DNA of 64,000 nucleotides from Orobanche coerulescens (lineage: Eukaryota; Streptophyta; Magnoliopsida; Lamiales; Orobanchaceae): the NCBI GenBank assembly GCA_033398695.1, contig CM065802.1, positions 154,428,096-154,492,095 on the forward strand. Direction: 5' to 3'. Below the pieces are notes generated by a model. It was given only the letters and a program-made list of their open reading frames with translations, was not told the DNA's origin and did no database searches. Both the position numbers and the translations under genes were made by a program. Within the stretch, counting starts at the first letter, position 1. Every line of letters begins with the position of its first letter. Of this stretch, positions 35,236 to 46,942 are shown piece by piece.

Positions 35236-36555
35236 ATGAAAGTGAAATTCCCCGTAGGAGGGGAGGTGGGAGAGGTAGCAGGAGATCAATTTGTCGCCCG
35301 TTCTTGTTATCAAACAACCGTGAAGCAGGGAGTACAGCGTGGAAAGAGGACACCCGAGCTCGGGGGTCCGGATCCGGAATCCAAGAGAAATAAACAATCG
35401 AAGACACCCGAGGAAGCTGAGGAAGAAGGTGTCAAGCCCAACGAGGAGTTGCTAGAAATAGAATTGGTCCCAGGAAAGCCGGAAACAAAAACTCGCATGG
35501 GGAGTCGGTTGGACGATGGAATAAGGGAAGGCCTCATCAGCCTGCTAAGAAGATTCGTGGACATTTTCGCGTTTACAGCTGAGGATCTGGTGGGAATCAG
35601 CCCAGCAGTTGCCGAGCACAGGTTGAACATCGACCCCACCGTAAGACCAGTAAAACATAAAAGGAGGCATTTCGGGCCAGAGATGGATGGGGTCATTGGG
35701 GAAGAGGTTGATAAGCTCCTCCGAGCTGGGCACATAATGGAAATCCAGTTTCCGGAGTGGCTATCCAATGCCGTGATGGTAGGGAAGGGCCCGGGGAAGT
35801 GGAGGATGTGCATGGACTTCCGGGACCTAAATAAAGCATGTCCCAAGGATCACTACCCGCTGCCCCGCATAGATCAGCTGGTGGATTCAACCTCGTGGTG
35901 CGAGTTACTCGGTATGATGGACGCTTCCCAAGGATATCATCAAATTCCTCTCGCACTGAGGACGTAAAAGGGTTAGTTTTGTGGTTTCAAAGGGAACTTT
36001 TTGTTATGTACGCATGCCTTTTGGATTGAAAAATGCAGGAGCTACATATAAGAGGATGGTCGACAGAATCTTTAAATCCCAAATCGGCAGAAACATGGAG
36101 GTATACGTAGATGATATGCTAGTAAAAGTGTGAAGGTGGAGAACATATCGGGGACCTAGAAGAGACGTTCGAGAACCTCCGCACATACGGAATGAAACTC
36201 AACCCATCAAAATGTTCTTTTGGAGTCAAATCGGGAAAATTCTTGGGGTATATGGTCACGAGCAAGGAATCGAGGTCAACCCGAGAAGGTCAAGGCGGTC
36301 TTTGCAAATGAATCCTCCAAAAACATAAAGGATATCCAGATACTAACGGGAGAATAGCAGGCTGAGCCGTTTCATATCACGCTCGGCGAGAAAGGGTTCC
36401 CATTTTTAAACTCTTAAGAAAAGGGAACAAGTTTGAATGGACCTGTGAAGCACAAACGGCATTCGGAAAATTGAAAGAGTATTTGGCCGAGTGCCTCTAC
36501 TCACCAAACCACAGGAGAAGATCTTGTACTCTACTTATCCATAGGAGAAGGAGCG
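35236..36555 (+). pseudogene. Tat-like reverse transcriptase, frameshifted
   Basis: Open to 35967 with the N-terminal part: RRHFGPEMDGVIGEEVDKLL, KWRMCMDFRDLNKACPKDHY, PLPRIDQLVD, MMDASQGYHQIPL. After a frameshift the palm continues (RMPFGLKNAGATYKRMVDRI), with catalytic YVDD at 36104-36115 followed by a premature TGA. The remainder up to 36555 is out of frame (FGVKSGKFLGYMV recognisable around 36,220-36,255). Confidence 0.9.
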
Positions 36556-37248
36556 GTGAGCTCGGTCTTGCTAAGAGAAGAAATGAATAAACAAAAGCCC
36601 ATTTATTATACGAGCCGAATCTTGCAAGGGGCAGAACGGAATTACTCCGAGCTAGAAAAGGGGGCGCTGGCGTTAGTGGTTACGGCCAGGCGGTTGAGGC
36701 CCTATTTCCTAGCCCATCGGATAAAATTGCGAACCAACTTGCCCTTGAGAGAGATATTAGGGCGACCTAATGTGTCAGGTCGTCTGGTGAAGTGGGCGGT
36801 GGAAATGGGGGAATACGACGTGGAGTATGAGCCGAGAACGGCGATTAAAGCTCAGGCCCTAGCAGACTTTATCCAAGAGGGGGCCATGCCATCGCCACCA
36901 GAAGGACAGTGGCTGTTGCATGTGGATGGATCGGCGACAACCAGTGGTTCTGGGGCAGGGATAATCCTCACTACCCCGGAAGGTGAGCAATTAGAGTACG
37001 CCATAAAATTCGATTTCAGGGCATCTAACAACGAGGCTGAGTATGAAGCCCTGGTTAAGGGAATGCAGCTGGGAATAGACTTGGGCGCACGAAGACTCAT
37101 TGCCTACTCTGATTCCCAACTGGTCACACAACAGGTAGAAGGAAAATTTGAGATAAATGAAGATCGGATGAAGAAGTATGTGGAGGAAGTAAAAGAGGCT
37201 GCCAAAAAACTAGGGGAATGGAGGTTAATCCATATCCCTAGGTCGTAG
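36556..37248 (+). pseudogene. Tat-like RNase H plus second RNase H
   Basis: The first part is the reverse-transcriptase-linked RNase H (KPIYYTSRILQGAERNYSEL, LVVTARRLRPYF). From about 36,900 a second RNase H follows with HVDGSATTSGSGAGIIL, ASNNEAEYEALVKGMQLG and AYSDSQLVTQQV. Its catalytic D, E and D are all visible. The extra domain is the Tat-lineage hallmark. It ends at a TAG (37246-37248) after HIPRS, in the same frame as the integrase region, so one C to T change in CAG would explain the stop. Confidence 0.92.
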
Positions 37249-38605
37249 AATGCAAAAGCTGATTACCTAGCAAAGATAGGAAGCTCCTTAGTGGATTGCC
37301 GCTCGCGAACAGTAACGATTCTGGGAGCAGCCCGAAGTAGCATCATGAAACAGGTGATGGAGGTGAATGAGATTGTAGATTGGCGAACCCCTCTGTTGGC
37401 ATACCTAAGAAGGGCGGAATTACCCAAGGAAAGACAAGAAAGAATGAAAATTGTGCGAAGAGCAGCAAGGTTCTGCTGCATTAACGATGAGCTATATAAG
37501 AGGTCCTACCTTGGGCCATACCTACGATGCATCTCGGAAGAAGAGGGGCGAAGTGTATTGGAAGAAATCCATGAAGGGTGCTGCGGAGACCATACCAAAG
37601 GAAGAGCGCTGATTAGCAAAACGCTAAGGGCTGGTTTCTTTTGGCCAACGATGAGCAGGAAAGCAGTGGAAATGGTTAAGCGATGCCAAAAATGTCAGGT
37701 ACACGCACCCTTAATTCATATCCCAGCCGAGGATATGATCACCATGGGAGCGCCCTGTCCATTCGCCAAATGGGGAATTGATATCATGGGACAGTTTACA
37801 CCTGGCTCGGGAGGAAGAAAGTTTTTAATAGTAGCCATAGACTACTTCAGCAAATGGGTAGAAGCCGAGCCTGTGGCCACCATAACCGAGCAAAGAATCA
37901 TAAGTTTCCTGTTTAACAATATTTGCTGCAGGTACGGAGCGCCCCAGATACTCATCTCAGATAATGGAACCCAATTCAATGGGAAGAGAACCCAGTCCTG
38001 GTGCGAGGGTATGCATATCAAGCAAAGGTTCGCTGCGGTTGCTCACCCGCAAGCTAATGGGCAAGTAGAGGTAACTAACAGAACAATCTTGCAGGGGATA
38101 AAAACCCGCTTGGACAAAGTGGGAGGAGGATGGGTGGATGAACTTAGCTCGGTACTATGGTCGTACAGAACCACACCTAGATCGTCAACAGGAGAAACAC
38201 CCTTCAGTATGGTCTACGGGTCCGAGGCCGTCATCCCCGCAGAAGTCGGAGAAATGTCCCATCGGGTTCGATGGTTCAACGAGGAGGAAAACGAGGAAAT
38301 AATGAAGGAGGCGTTAGATACCATAGAAGAAAGGAGGGAAGCGGCAGCCGCACGAACTGAAAGATACAAAAGCCTGACAAAAGCAGCTCATGACAAAAGA
38401 GTCAAGAAGAGACAATTCCAGGTCGGTGATTTGGTGCTTAGGCGGCCGATGCCCTCGAAAAACAGGAAAGCTGGAACCAAACCGGGAGGGCCCTTACATT
38501 GTAATCCGATTTTACGGAGGAGGAGCTTACGAGCTTGAGGATATGGAGGGGCGTCTCATCAAAAGACCTTGGAACATATGTCACTTAAAAAAGTATTTTG
38601 TGTGA
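37249..38605 (+). pseudogene. Tat-like integrase
   Basis: Reads on in the same frame after the TAG. Zinc-binding HHCC region (HEGCCGDHTKGRAL, CQKCQVHA), catalytic core with WGIDIMGQF, ILISDNGTQF and the Glu in NGQVEVTNR, then the C-terminal domain (QVGDLVLRR). A late frameshift near 38,480 moves the last residues (EGPYIVIRFYGGGAYELEDM, NICHLKKYF) into another frame. Confidence 0.92.
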
Positions 38606-38700
38606 CGAGATGTGAAAAAAAAAAAAGCTTATGTTGTTTTAATGAAAGTCTATTACAAAAATATATCTCTGAATGTATTGATCAAAGTAAAACTAGAATT

Positions 38701-39380
38701 GACATCCGAACAGCGAAACGCCTCCGGATCCGAGTAAGGGTGAACCACCCTCGACATCCGAACAGCGAAACGCCTCCAGATCCGAGTAAGGGTGAACCGC
38801 CCTCGACATCCGAACAGCGAAACGCCTCCGGATCCGAGTAAGGGTGAACCGCCCTCGACATCCGAACAGGCGAAACGCCTCCAGATCCGAGTAAGGGTGA
38901 ACCGCCCTCGACATCCGAACAGCGAAACGCCTCCAGATCCGAGTAAGGGTGAACCGCCCTCGACATCCGAACAGCGAAACGCCTCCGGATCCGAGTAAGG
39001 GTGAACCGCCCTCGACATCCGAACAGCGAAACGCCTCCGGATCCGAGTAAGGGTGAACCGCCCTCGACATCCGAACAGCGAAACGCCTCCGGATCCGAGT
39101 AAGGGTGAACCGCCCTCGACATCCGAACAGCGAAACGCCTCCAGATCCGAGTAAGGGTGAACCGCCCTCTGACATCTGAATAGGCGAAACGCCTCCAGAT
39201 CCGAGTAAGGGTGAACCGCCCTCTGACATCTGAATAGGCGAAACGCCTCCAGATCCGAGTAAGGGTGAACCGCCCTCTGACATCTGAATAGGCGAAACGC
39301 CTCCAGATCCGAGTAAAGGTGAACCGCCCTCTGGCATCTGAATAGGCGAAACGTCTCCAGATCCGAGTAAAGGCGAACCG
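38701..39380 (+). repeat. 52-bp minisatellite in the Tat-like element
   Basis: About 13 tandem copies of a 52-54 bp unit beginning GACATCCGAACAGCGAAACG and ending GTGAACCGCCCTC. Copies from about 39,170 on share GACATCTGAATAGGCG and are slightly longer, so the array has two subtypes in blocks. It lies in the 3' untranslated part, after integrase. The long apparent frames across it arise from periodicity and are not genes. Confidence 0.95.
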
Positions 39381-39707
39381 ACCTATGAAACTATGACTAA
39401 GGGAAATACCCAACTTACACTAAAAATCGGTGAAAGGATTAAGTCAAACTGATCGGATTACATTCAGGAATTTTCAAGTTTAAAAATGGGGTTACCGAGT
39501 CAGATCGACTTTGTTGTATCAAAACAAACAGCACAAGATACATTATGGTTACAAGAATTACCGAGCTATATCAACTTTGTTGTCATTCAAACTCAAAAAG
39601 CACACAAACCCAAAGTATATTCAACTCAGAAAGTTGTCATTCAAAATGGCTGTGCCAGTACAAATAAGATAAAAAAATATATAGAAGAAAAATACACATT
39701 GTCTACA
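39381..39707. other. Non-coding stretch of the Tat-like element
   Basis: No gene seen. Unique sequence between the minisatellite and the antisense gene; TAGTTTAGTGTAGACAATG near 39,700 on the minus strand probably belongs to the antisense transcript's 3' end. Confidence 0.5.
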
Positions 39708-40629
39708 CTAAACTACGGGCTCTGAAGACGGAGGAGGCAGCGGAGGAGAAGCATCACGATCGGTCCCAACCACCTCGGGACTAGGAGTATTGGCCTTGAC
39801 AAGTGAACTGGGAGGATCTGAAGGCAGCTCCAAGTCTAATCCGGATTCCTTTAGGGACTCCTCAAGGGCGTCCTTCCACCAGGCCGCCTCCGGGGATTCT
39901 TCCACGTCCCCGGACCAACCCGAAGGAACGGGAGCCCCGTCCAAAGCCGCATCTCGGTCCAGCTCGCCCGTAAAGCCCAAATAAGCCAGCTGCTCGCGAG
40001 CACGGGTCAGAGCAAAATCAAAATATTGCGTCGCAGCTGGGGCTAGTTTAACCAGGAAGGCGGTGGAATTATGATACCGGGCCAGGAGGGCAGAACGGTA
40101 GGCCTCCAGAAAAGAGTGACCAACGTCACTAGTTAGGAACCGACGTCGGCCATCTGTCACCCCGCGCTCGTAAGACGATCCCTCGGATCTAGCCTCGGCT
40201 AGTTGAGTCTCCAGCAGGGTCACTTGTTCCGATGCCGCCCTAGCTTGAGCTTCGAGGTCGGCAACCTTCTCCAGCTCAGCCTTCGCCCGTGCCTCAAGTT
40301 GAGCTATCCTTTCGGATTCGGCCCTAGCTGCCGACAACTGAGCCTCGAGCTGGCCCACCTTCTCCGTTTCACCAAGACATGGTCTTCCAAAATTTCACTC
40401 GTTGTTTAGCCGAACATTGGCCATCCTGGGCCCGCTCTAAAACCGCCTCCCTCTCGGACTCTTTCTTAAGGGCAGCATCCAAGCGATACTCCCTCTCCTG
40501 AAGTCGGGCCGAAAGGTCAGAATTAGCCGCGAGGGCGGCCTCCAGATCGGCTTGCGTCTGGGTGAGCTGTGAAGAAGAAGTAGAACCGAGCTTGTGATCC
40601 TCGGCAAAGGTCACGAAGGTGGCAAAAAA

Positions 40630-40717
40630 CTGCACAAGAAGTTATGTCAGGTCGGCAGAAGGTAATAAAAAAACATAAACATAACCAAAAGAAGTATGAA
40701 GGCGAAAAGGGGAATAC
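40630..40717 (-). other. Predicted intron in the antisense ORF
   Basis: 88 bp on the minus strand, donor AAG|GTATTCC, acceptor TTGTGCAG|TTTTTTG. Joining the flanks links MMMYFGK to FFATFVTFAEDHKL. Confidence 0.7.
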
Positions 40718-41157
40718 CTTCCCAAAATACATCATCATAGCGTCGAATTTAGGGTCCTCCTCGGCGTCTCGTAACCCCAGCTTATCCTTAGCCGGGACCA
40801 TGGAGCTAAAATAAGGGAGAAATTTATTAAACTCCTTGCAACGGAGAAGAGTCTCCATAGTCGGATCTGGAGGACCCGCGGCCTTCGGCCGTTTGGAAGC
40901 AGGGGAGATAGGAGAAGAGGCCCTCTGAGTGACCTGAAGTTGCCGAGACGAGCTCGCAGAGCCTCGTCCGGTGGTCAAGGTAGGAGCCAGATCGGATGGA
41001 AGAGTTACCCCGGACTTGGGGCGAGCAGGAGCCTTCCGTTTGGCTTTGGACGAGTCCTCCGCCCTCTCCTTGGGAGGATTCGTCAACTTAAGAACCTTCG
41101 CTTTATTTGGTTCAGCTGGTTTGGAGGCATCCGACTGGCAGGTTCGCATGAATCGAT

Positions 41158-41248
41158 CTACAAAAAGCAGTACAAACGGTCAAGGAAACAGCCAAAAAAG
41201 CAAAATAACAAAGATCCAAAAAAAAATATATGCATAGATAAAGCCTAC
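41158..41248 (-). other. Predicted intron in the antisense ORF
   Basis: 91 bp on the minus strand, donor ATTG|GTAGGC, T-rich tract, acceptor TTTTTGTAG|ATCG. It links AIPDI to the MRTCQSDAS segment. Confidence 0.7.
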
Positions 41249-42195
41249 CAATGTCGGGGATAGCCGGGTAGGGATTCGAGCTCAGCCCACAATGGAACAG
41301 AAGATCATGGAATTGCGTCAGCTGGAAAGCATTATAGGGAATGGCATTCCATTCCCGAACTTTCTCGACCCACGCAGCCCGGACGGAACTACGCCTGGGA
41401 ATAGGATCCTGGCTCGGAGTAGCCTGCGTCCATTGCGTAGGAAAGCCCCAGGAATCGGAGGTAGGGAGCCGAAGGAAAAAGAAGCGGGACCTCCAGTCCT
41501 TCACATTGGAAGGGAGGTGGGTGAAAAAACGGGCGTCGTTTCGGGAGGTCAAGTAAAAAGAGCCTTTAAAACTCTTTAGCCCGAAGCAAAAATAGAAAAA
41601 GCTCAGGTCGGGTTCCTCTTATGTAATGACACAAAGACGAGAAAACCTACCATGTAGCGAAAGGAGTTAGGAGAGAAGCTGGTTGAGGGAAGATTGTATT
41701 TAGTGGAGAGAGAGACGAAAAGGATGGGGTGGGAAGCGGAGACCACCGCTCACAGTCCACAAACCGAGTAATATGACCGGAGGGGATGATCGGGGTGTCA
41801 CTAGCCTGGGGTGTGACAAATTCCCACCCCGGGAAGCCTAAGAAATCTTATAAAACTAGCCGGTAGCGGTGGCTAGTCCTCGATAGAGGATGGGGAGGGA
41901 GAACTCGAGTCGCCCCTACAACCGTCTGATAGGGGTCGGCTAAAAGGCCGGTCACGATTACCTCGTCCGCGGGGAGGGGAAGGAGGATCTACAACGATTA
42001 GGGGATGCCGAGGGGGATGTCACCTAGCTCGGACCAGTCTACGTCACCTAAAGGTTCATCCCTAAGGCGGAGGGAGGAACCAGTGGCTCGCCCCGACCTA
42101 CCCCCCGAATCCCCATCAGAAGAAGAAAGACCCTCCAAAAAAGAGTTCACGGCCGACTCGCCGGAAATATTTTGGGAATCCGAACCAGACGACAT

Positions 42196-42742
42196 AACTT
42201 GAGGAAAAGAGGAGGAATAAGAAAAGGAAAAATATGTGTAAAACAAATCAAAAAGCTAAAGATGTTTAGATGAACATACCCATGGGATTGGGTGGAAGTT
42301 CGCCGGGGAAAGGTGGAGCAAACTTGTCGCCGGGGGTAGATAGCTGCGATTGCTAGGGTTGCCTCGGAATTTTTTGCACCAGAGATGGAGGTTGTAAAAT
42401 CGCGGAAGTGGGGAAGGAAGAAGAAGAAGACCTTTTATCGGGGGGAGGGGCGAAAACCGAGGAGGATAGGGACGATCTGGAGCGTCCGATGTCCTATCCG
42501 AAGGAACGGCTGGGATTTGGTGCCGTCTTAGCCGACCTATGGCAGGTCGACACTGCCCGGCCACCGATCGACGGCGTCTTGGAGGAAGGGAAAGGAAAGG
42601 GACAGTTAATTATAGCGCACAAAGTACGAAGAGCCTCGTTATCCGGGAATGGGAGTCCCTAGGATAGTTGCGTCGAGGTCGTCCGGTTGTAACGAATCTT
42701 ACTCTACTCGGTCTTACAAATCGACTAGAGTAGGGGGACTGT
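42196..42742. other. 3' end region and purine tract of the Tat-like element
   Basis: No further gene supported. The purine tract AGTAGGGGGACTGT lies directly before the right LTR (about 42,729-42,742). The minus strand here would be the promoter/5' leader of the antisense transcript; I see no convincing TATA box. Confidence 0.6.
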
Positions 42743-43477
42743 TGATAGGACGTCAAATGTGCGCTCCGAAAACCGGTTTAAAATATGGACCAATAAAGGT
42801 CCGACCTAGGTTCTTAGATAAGGAGATTACAACCCCAAAGTCCTTTAGAAGGTCGCCGACCTCGGAGGCCCCATTTAGCTGTGATATCTGTTAAGATAAA
42901 GGGCGCCGACCTCGGAGGCCCCATTTAGCTGTGACATCTGTTAGAAGGGCGCCGACCTCGGAGGCCCCGGCTGACCTAGGATATCCGATAACAGGTCGCC
43001 GACCTCAAAGGCCTCCCGAACTACTGATTCGAATAGGGATGAGCCGACCTAAGAACCATTGGACTCTTGGGAAAGAAGATCCCGACTCACCCGACGTAAT
43101 CCCTAAGATCCGTGGTCCGAGAACCCATACCTCGCAATCCCGGAGATCCAGGGATTGAAAGCCCATACCTCGCAATCCCGGAGATCCAGGGATTGAAAGC
43201 CCATACCTCGCAATCCCGGAAATCCAGGGATGGGAAATCGCAGCTTGAATCCCTGGATATCCGGGATTCTCTCTAGGAACCAGGACTCATCCCAGATAAC
43301 AAGGCATCCTCCCTCCTATAAAAGGGAGAGGGGGGGGTTCCTCAAACAGGGGACAAAAAGAAGACAGCATTTTTTAGAGAGAGAAAGAAAAGAGAGTACT
43401 TCATATATCATGGGTTTTCTTAGCTAAACTTCTAAGATTAACCCGGTTCTTGGTGACCGATCAGCTCGGTTACATCA
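42743..43477 (+). repeat. Right LTR of Tat-like element
   Basis: 735 bp, near-identical to 32520-33257, ending TTACATCA before the CCGGC duplication. Confidence 0.95.
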
Positions 43478-43944
43478 CCGGCCAAAATAATATTTTCGTT
43501 TAATTTATTTCCTTTAACTAAAAAAAATATTCCAAATATTAATTTAGTCAAATTAAAATCCAATTTAAATTTTGGGAAATAATTAAAACGAAATATAAAC
43601 TTAAAACGAGTCGGACAATCCGATTTTAGGCCCGGCCAGCGGCCGATTCAAAATCGGGCCAAAAACGAGGTCGCTGGCGAGCCACCGCTCGGCGGTGGCG
43701 ATCATTCTCGGCGGCGTGGCGAGACATGGCGATCATGGCGATCATGCTCAGCGATGCAGGCGGCGGCCAGGCGATCTTGTCGACACCTGCCCGACCGTTT
43801 CTTCGTTTTTGCCGTTTCAAAAACGTGATGCTACAACGAATAATTTAAAACTTACAATTATTCCAAACATGATTCTAAATCATAATCATCATCCAAAAGC
43901 ATTCAAAATGCACAAATAATCGTATATACGGAAACATTGACCTC
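43478..43944 (-). other. Copia 5' leader, LTR-proximal part
   Basis: No gene. The leader continues from 32514 across the Tat-like insertion. It includes a GC-rich part (43,630-43,800) with repeated GGCGATCAT and GGCGGCG words. Confidence 0.75.
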
Positions 43945-43956
43945 GCTCCGATACCA
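43945..43956 (-). other. Primer-binding site of the copia element
   Basis: TGGTATCGGAGC on the minus strand, one base from the 5' LTR. It matches the initiator-Met primer site TGGTATCAGAGC with one change. Confidence 0.88.
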
Positions 43957-43957
43957 C

Positions 43958-45821
43958 TGTTGGGATTCCGAAAATAAAACGAAATACGCAGCGGAAATAA
44001 ATACGAATCCCAAACAGGATCGATCAAGTAACGTATATACGAAAAAAAATATACAAAGATAAAGATTCATACCCTTGAAGCCTTTGAAATAAATCTTCGT
44101 AAAGTGTAGACGATGATCACGATCCCGTCCCGAACACGAAATCCCTTCGTTCCAAGCACCGAAAATTCGAAGCCTCTACTTCACACGCGTCGTAAGTTGC
44201 CCGGAAAATTCGACGTAACTTCGTTCTCCAAGAACACGGCTAGGAAGTTACCGTAGGAATTTTCTCTCTATTTATCTCTTATTTTTTTCTCAACTCAAAG
44301 TGAAAGAAAATAAGATGAAAAAAATTCTCCCTCCTCTCAATATCACTCTCGGCCATGCAAAGAAGAAAAGTATGTGTATGTGTGTTTTTAGTTGTTATCA
44401 TGTGTGTTTAATATATATCTCTCAAACATATAATTAATATGTCTAATAATGAGATAAAATGTCAACACATAATAACAAAAATACAACTAACACATACACA
44501 TGCATGGAAATGATTCCATGTGATGTGGGGAGAGGGAGGGTGGCCCATGGTGGAAGTTTCCTAGAAAAGCAGGCCGAGTCACTCGGCTCGTGTATGGACG
44601 TTAAATCAAATGACTCGTTAAATACACTCCGTTTAATCACCAATGTATTTATATTAATTAATTAATCTAATTAATTAATAATATCAAATACAAATATATT
44701 TCTCTAAGAAATATAATTTATGAATTAAATTAATCACCCGGTAACTTAATTTTAATTCATAAGACTGCTATTTTGATTTATCTAATAAATCATAATTAGA
44801 TATCCAATATCTAATATTCATAGAGAGATAATAAATTCACATTTATCCGTCAACGCTCCTGATGCGCGACTCCGTAGGTCCGTCTCAGCCGGCATTGGGA
44901 GGAACCAATGAGTGCGGGCATCACTTAGCCACCTAGCGGGCCGCACAGTAAACCCCGATCGAGAACGAATGAAGGGATCATTCCAGAACCATTATGTCGT
45001 GAATACTATATACGTATAGACCCTTTATCGATGTCCCAGTCAAGTCTTTCGGTCACGGTAAAGTCAAACCCTACTATTGACTAGACTCTATACATGTGTT
45101 AATGCAAATCAAGACCGACCGATTAATAGTGTATCTAATACGACTATATCGTAATGCTTTGGCCAAAGCCTCATGATCTTATTTGCCATTAACCGTATAG
45201 AACATACGCCGCTCACTAACAGAGATAAAATCCTTTCTTGGCATACAAGAAAGATCGCTACCGCCCGTATAGTCCGCACTTCGAGGTCGACTCGGCAATT
45301 AAGCAAATGAGTCTAACTACTCTAATGACAAACTAAACGTCACAGCACATCTTCTCCGAATCCTCAAGTCAAAGGTCCACATACACTATCACAACCTTTT
45401 GATTCGTCATCGACTCTTCGAGAGTGAATACCATGTGATCAATCGAGTATGAGTCGTGTTCGAGTATCTTGGTCCCACCAATATACTTTATAACTATGCT
45501 ATCAAGACGTGCACACGTCTAGCATCGATTATACAAGTCTTATTAAAACTTAATGCCCATTTAAGTTTATTGACTTATAACGATTTTCGTAAATAAACTT
45601 TAAACACTTCCAATTGCATTTTCTCTTATCCCATAACGAGAATGGAATGTTCATTTATTTACATGGACTTCACTTCAATGTTTACCAAGTCAAGAATGCA
45701 ATTGAAATACAATAAACAGTGAATGAATCGAATTGCCTTTTTATTATTTATTCCATAATTACAAGTACAATGACCCTACTCTCTCATCCCCTGAGTGGCA
45801 TTCGAGGGCATATTCCTAACA
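43958..45821 (-). repeat. 5' LTR of the copia element
   Basis: 1,864 bp, TGTTGGG...CCTAACA on the plus strand. It lacks the MITE and so gives its empty site. Ends at the second GATGC duplication. Confidence 0.95.
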
Positions 45822-45826
45822 GATGC

Positions 45827-46942
45827 CCTCATCACGGCCTTCCTGATTGGCTTCAGATTCAGACATTCTATCTTGGTTTGAGTGCTTCTACACGCACTCT
45901 CGTGGATGCGGCCTCTGGTGGGGCCTTGATGGGAAAGAGTATGGCCGAGGCACACTCGCTTTTGGAAGCTATGGCCGCAAACGCATACCAATGGCCATCG
46001 GAAAGATTGACACCGAAGAGAGTTATGGAAGTTTCAAGTAATGACCCGATTTCCACTTTGTCAGCTCAAGTTGCCGCTTTGACACAACAGCTCCAGGCAT
46101 TTTCGCACGCACCAGCCCCCGTCACCATAGAGACATGCAATTGGTGTAACGGATCACACTCGAGCGCGGAATGTCAAGTTGGAAACCCGTTCGAGCAACA
46201 TCAGATGGAGCAGGCTCAATTCGTGGGAAATGGGAATCGGCAGAATAATCCGTACTCCAACACTTATAATCCGGGGTGGCGCAATCATCCCAACTTTTCA
46301 TGGAGAAACGGACAGAATTCAAACCAGCCCCCGTTCGCTCAGAATCAACAGCAGCCCCCTCCCGCTCCCAAAGTGTCTCTCGAGGAAGCACTTGCAAAAT
46401 TGGCAGCAAATACGAGTCAATTTATGACCCGTACTGAAGCAACATTGCAAAATCATTCCGCTTCCATTCGAAACTTGGAGGTCCAGCTGGGCCAAATCAC
46501 TAATGTGTTGACAGCTCGCCCGGAGGGAGCATTGCCGAGTACAACAGAGACAAATCCTAGAGAGAGTCTAAATGCAATCAGCTTGAGAAGTGGGAAAGAG
46601 GTGCTGGATCAGCCCGAGCGGTGTGAAAAGAAGAAGGAAATTGAGGAAAAGAATGGTTTAGAGCCAAAGGAGTCGAGGGATTTGAAACCTTCAATAAAGT
46701 TGCCGGATAACTCGAAGACATGTGTGCCTCCCGTCCCGTTTCCGCAGAGATTACAGCAAAGAAGGGCGGACAAACAATTTTCTAAGTTTCTTGATGTGTT
46801 TAAAAAGCTTCACATAAACATTCCGTTCGCCGACGCGTTGGAACAGATGCCGAGTTATGTTAAGTTCATGAAAGAGATATTATCGAAGAAAAGAAAGCTT
46901 GAGGAGTTTGAAACGGTCGCCTTGACAGAGGAGTGCATTTAA
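45827..46942 (+). pseudogene. Athila-like gag, C-terminal part
   Basis: Gag resumes after the GATGC duplication with HHGLPDWLQIQTFYLGL, then a CNWCNGSHSSAEC zinc-knuckle-like motif, a Gln/Asn/Pro-rich linker (FAQNQQQPPPAPK) and a basic region (FSKFLDVFKKLHINIPFADA). The apparent start 108 bases upstream lies in the copia LTR and is an artefact. The frame ends at TAA 46940-46942; a second stop (TAG, 46955-46957) follows in the same register. Each is one C to T change away from CAA or CAG. Confidence 0.9.

Larger units (their letters stand above)
39708..42195 (-). pseudogene. Antisense spliced ORF of the Tat-like element
   Basis: Runs opposite to gag-pol. Start at MSSGSDSQNI (42195). Further coding parts include EFVTPQASDTPIIPSGHITR near 41,800, FFTHLPSNVKDWRSRFFFLR near 41,500, a basic Lys/Pro/Ser-rich part (41,149-40,950), ETLLRCKEFNKFLPYFSSM, and a C-terminal coiled coil (LEAQLSAARAESERIAQLEA). 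Two introns with GT-AG ends join good coding: 41158-41248 and 40630-40717. Other introns upstream are likely. Small indels near 40,370-40,440 break the coiled-coil frame. It resembles the antisense ORFs known in Tat-lineage elements and, by memory, the 'putative gypsy type transposon' family (PF04195). Function unknown. Confidence 0.75.
32520..43477 (+). mobile_element. Tat/Retand-like Ty3/gypsy retrotransposon nested in the copia leader
   Basis: LTRs at 32520-33257 and 42743-43477 (TGATAGG...TTACATCA), with a perfect 5-bp duplication CCGGC (32515-32519 and 43478-43482). Order: primer site, gag, protease, reverse transcriptase, RNase H, a second (plant-type) RNase H, integrase, a 52-bp minisatellite, then an antisense spliced gene and a purine tract. 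The second RNase H and the antisense ORF are hallmarks of the Tat lineage. Frames are broken throughout gag and reverse transcriptase. The LTRs differ by roughly ten substitutions plus a few small indels by eye, so the insertion is fairly recent. Confidence 0.94.
25118..45821 (-). mobile_element. Ty1/copia retrotransposon inserted in the Athila-like gag
   Basis: Minus-strand element with LTRs at 43958-45821 (its 5' LTR) and 25118-27390 (its 3' LTR), flanked by the 5-bp duplication GATGC (25113-25117 and 45822-45826). An initiator-Met-type primer site adjoins the 5' LTR and a purine tract adjoins the 3' LTR. Domain order on the minus strand is gag, protease, integrase, reverse transcriptase, RNase H, which defines copia. 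Coding is broken by at least one in-frame TAG and several frameshifts. A Tat-like element sits in its leader (32520-43477) and a MITE in its 3' LTR. Confidence 0.95.

Noticed and set aside
38701..39380. CRISPR-like array of direct repeats
   Set aside because: Units are contiguous without unique spacers, and the context is a plant retrotransposon.
38682..39413. Long repetitive open frames (up to 243 residues) across 38.7-39.4 kb
   Set aside because: Three overlapping frames of a 52-bp minisatellite; the period is not a multiple of three, so each frame cycles through the others. No evidence of translation.
45719..45826. Start of the open frame at 45719 as the true gag N-terminus
   Set aside because: The first 34 codons lie in the copia LTR and fuse by chance to the gag remainder after the GATGC duplication.
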